Shown piece by piece: positions 7,098 to 7,122 of a DNA stretch of 7,122 bases. The DNA is from a bacterium (GTDB lineage: Bacteria > ARS69). The position numbers were made by a program, and so were the translations under genes. Location of the stretch: positions 1-7,122 of the forward strand of contig JALGZO010000488.1 of NCBI GenBank assembly GCA_025774865.1. The letters run 5' to 3'. The number at the start of each line of letters is the position of its first letter. Position 1 is the first letter of the stretch. The notes beneath the pieces were generated by a model that worked only from the letters and a program-made list of their open reading frames with translations, was not told the DNA's origin and made no database searches.

Positions 7098-7122
7098 ATG
7101 GCGAACCCGTTTCGTGCGTTTC
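7098..7122 (+). CDS. Probable start of an unidentified gene (3' end outside window)
   Basis: An ATG at 7098 opens a frame reading MANPFRAF up to the window edge. No alternative in-frame start was seen between the putative promoter and this ATG. Support is the -10-like element at 7050-7055, the 86-base gap after the RND stop, and co-direction with the operon. The Shine-Dalgarno is poor: GAG (7094-7096) is too close to the ATG. Eight residues are too few to recognise a family, so no function is proposed. It could also be a chance ATG. Confidence 0.35.

Overview
The window is high-GC DNA (by eye roughly two thirds G+C, with a strong third-position G/C bias). All identifiable genes are on the + strand and packed tightly. 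The gene content is that of a diderm (Gram-negative-type) bacterium: a TolC-type outer membrane channel, a lipoprotein periplasmic adaptor and an RND inner-membrane pump. The upstream neighbour is a eukaryotic-like Ser/Thr kinase. That combination fits high-GC groups such as Myxococcota or other former Deltaproteobacteria, Acidobacteriota or related uncultured lineages, but the sequence does not settle the taxon.

Layout: positions 1-399 hold the C-terminal end of a Hanks-type protein kinase whose start lies outside the window. A 56-base gap (400-455) contains a plausible sigma70-like promoter. It is followed by a three-gene operon in which both junctions are 4-base ATGA overlaps: an outer membrane factor with an extra N-terminal domain (456-2834), a periplasmic adaptor lipoprotein (2831-3937) and an RND transporter (3934-7011). 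A short intergenic region (7012-7097) carries a second -10-like element (TAGAAT), and a probable new gene begins at 7098 and runs off the window.

Together the three operon genes encode a complete tripartite efflux system spanning both membranes. The standout is the first protein. It is 792 residues rather than the usual 420-470, because a complete substrate-binding domain of the ABC_sub_bind (TrpX-like) type lies between the signal peptide and the TolC domain. A solute-binding domain normally serves an ABC importer; here it is tethered to an exporter channel and no ABC permease or ATPase is visible. The RND pump has full length and a complete 12-helix layout. Its proton-relay positions differ from AcrB: one of the two TM4 aspartates is Asn, and the TM10 lysine is Asn. 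No dedicated transcriptional regulator is present in the window, and the transported substrate cannot be read from the sequence.
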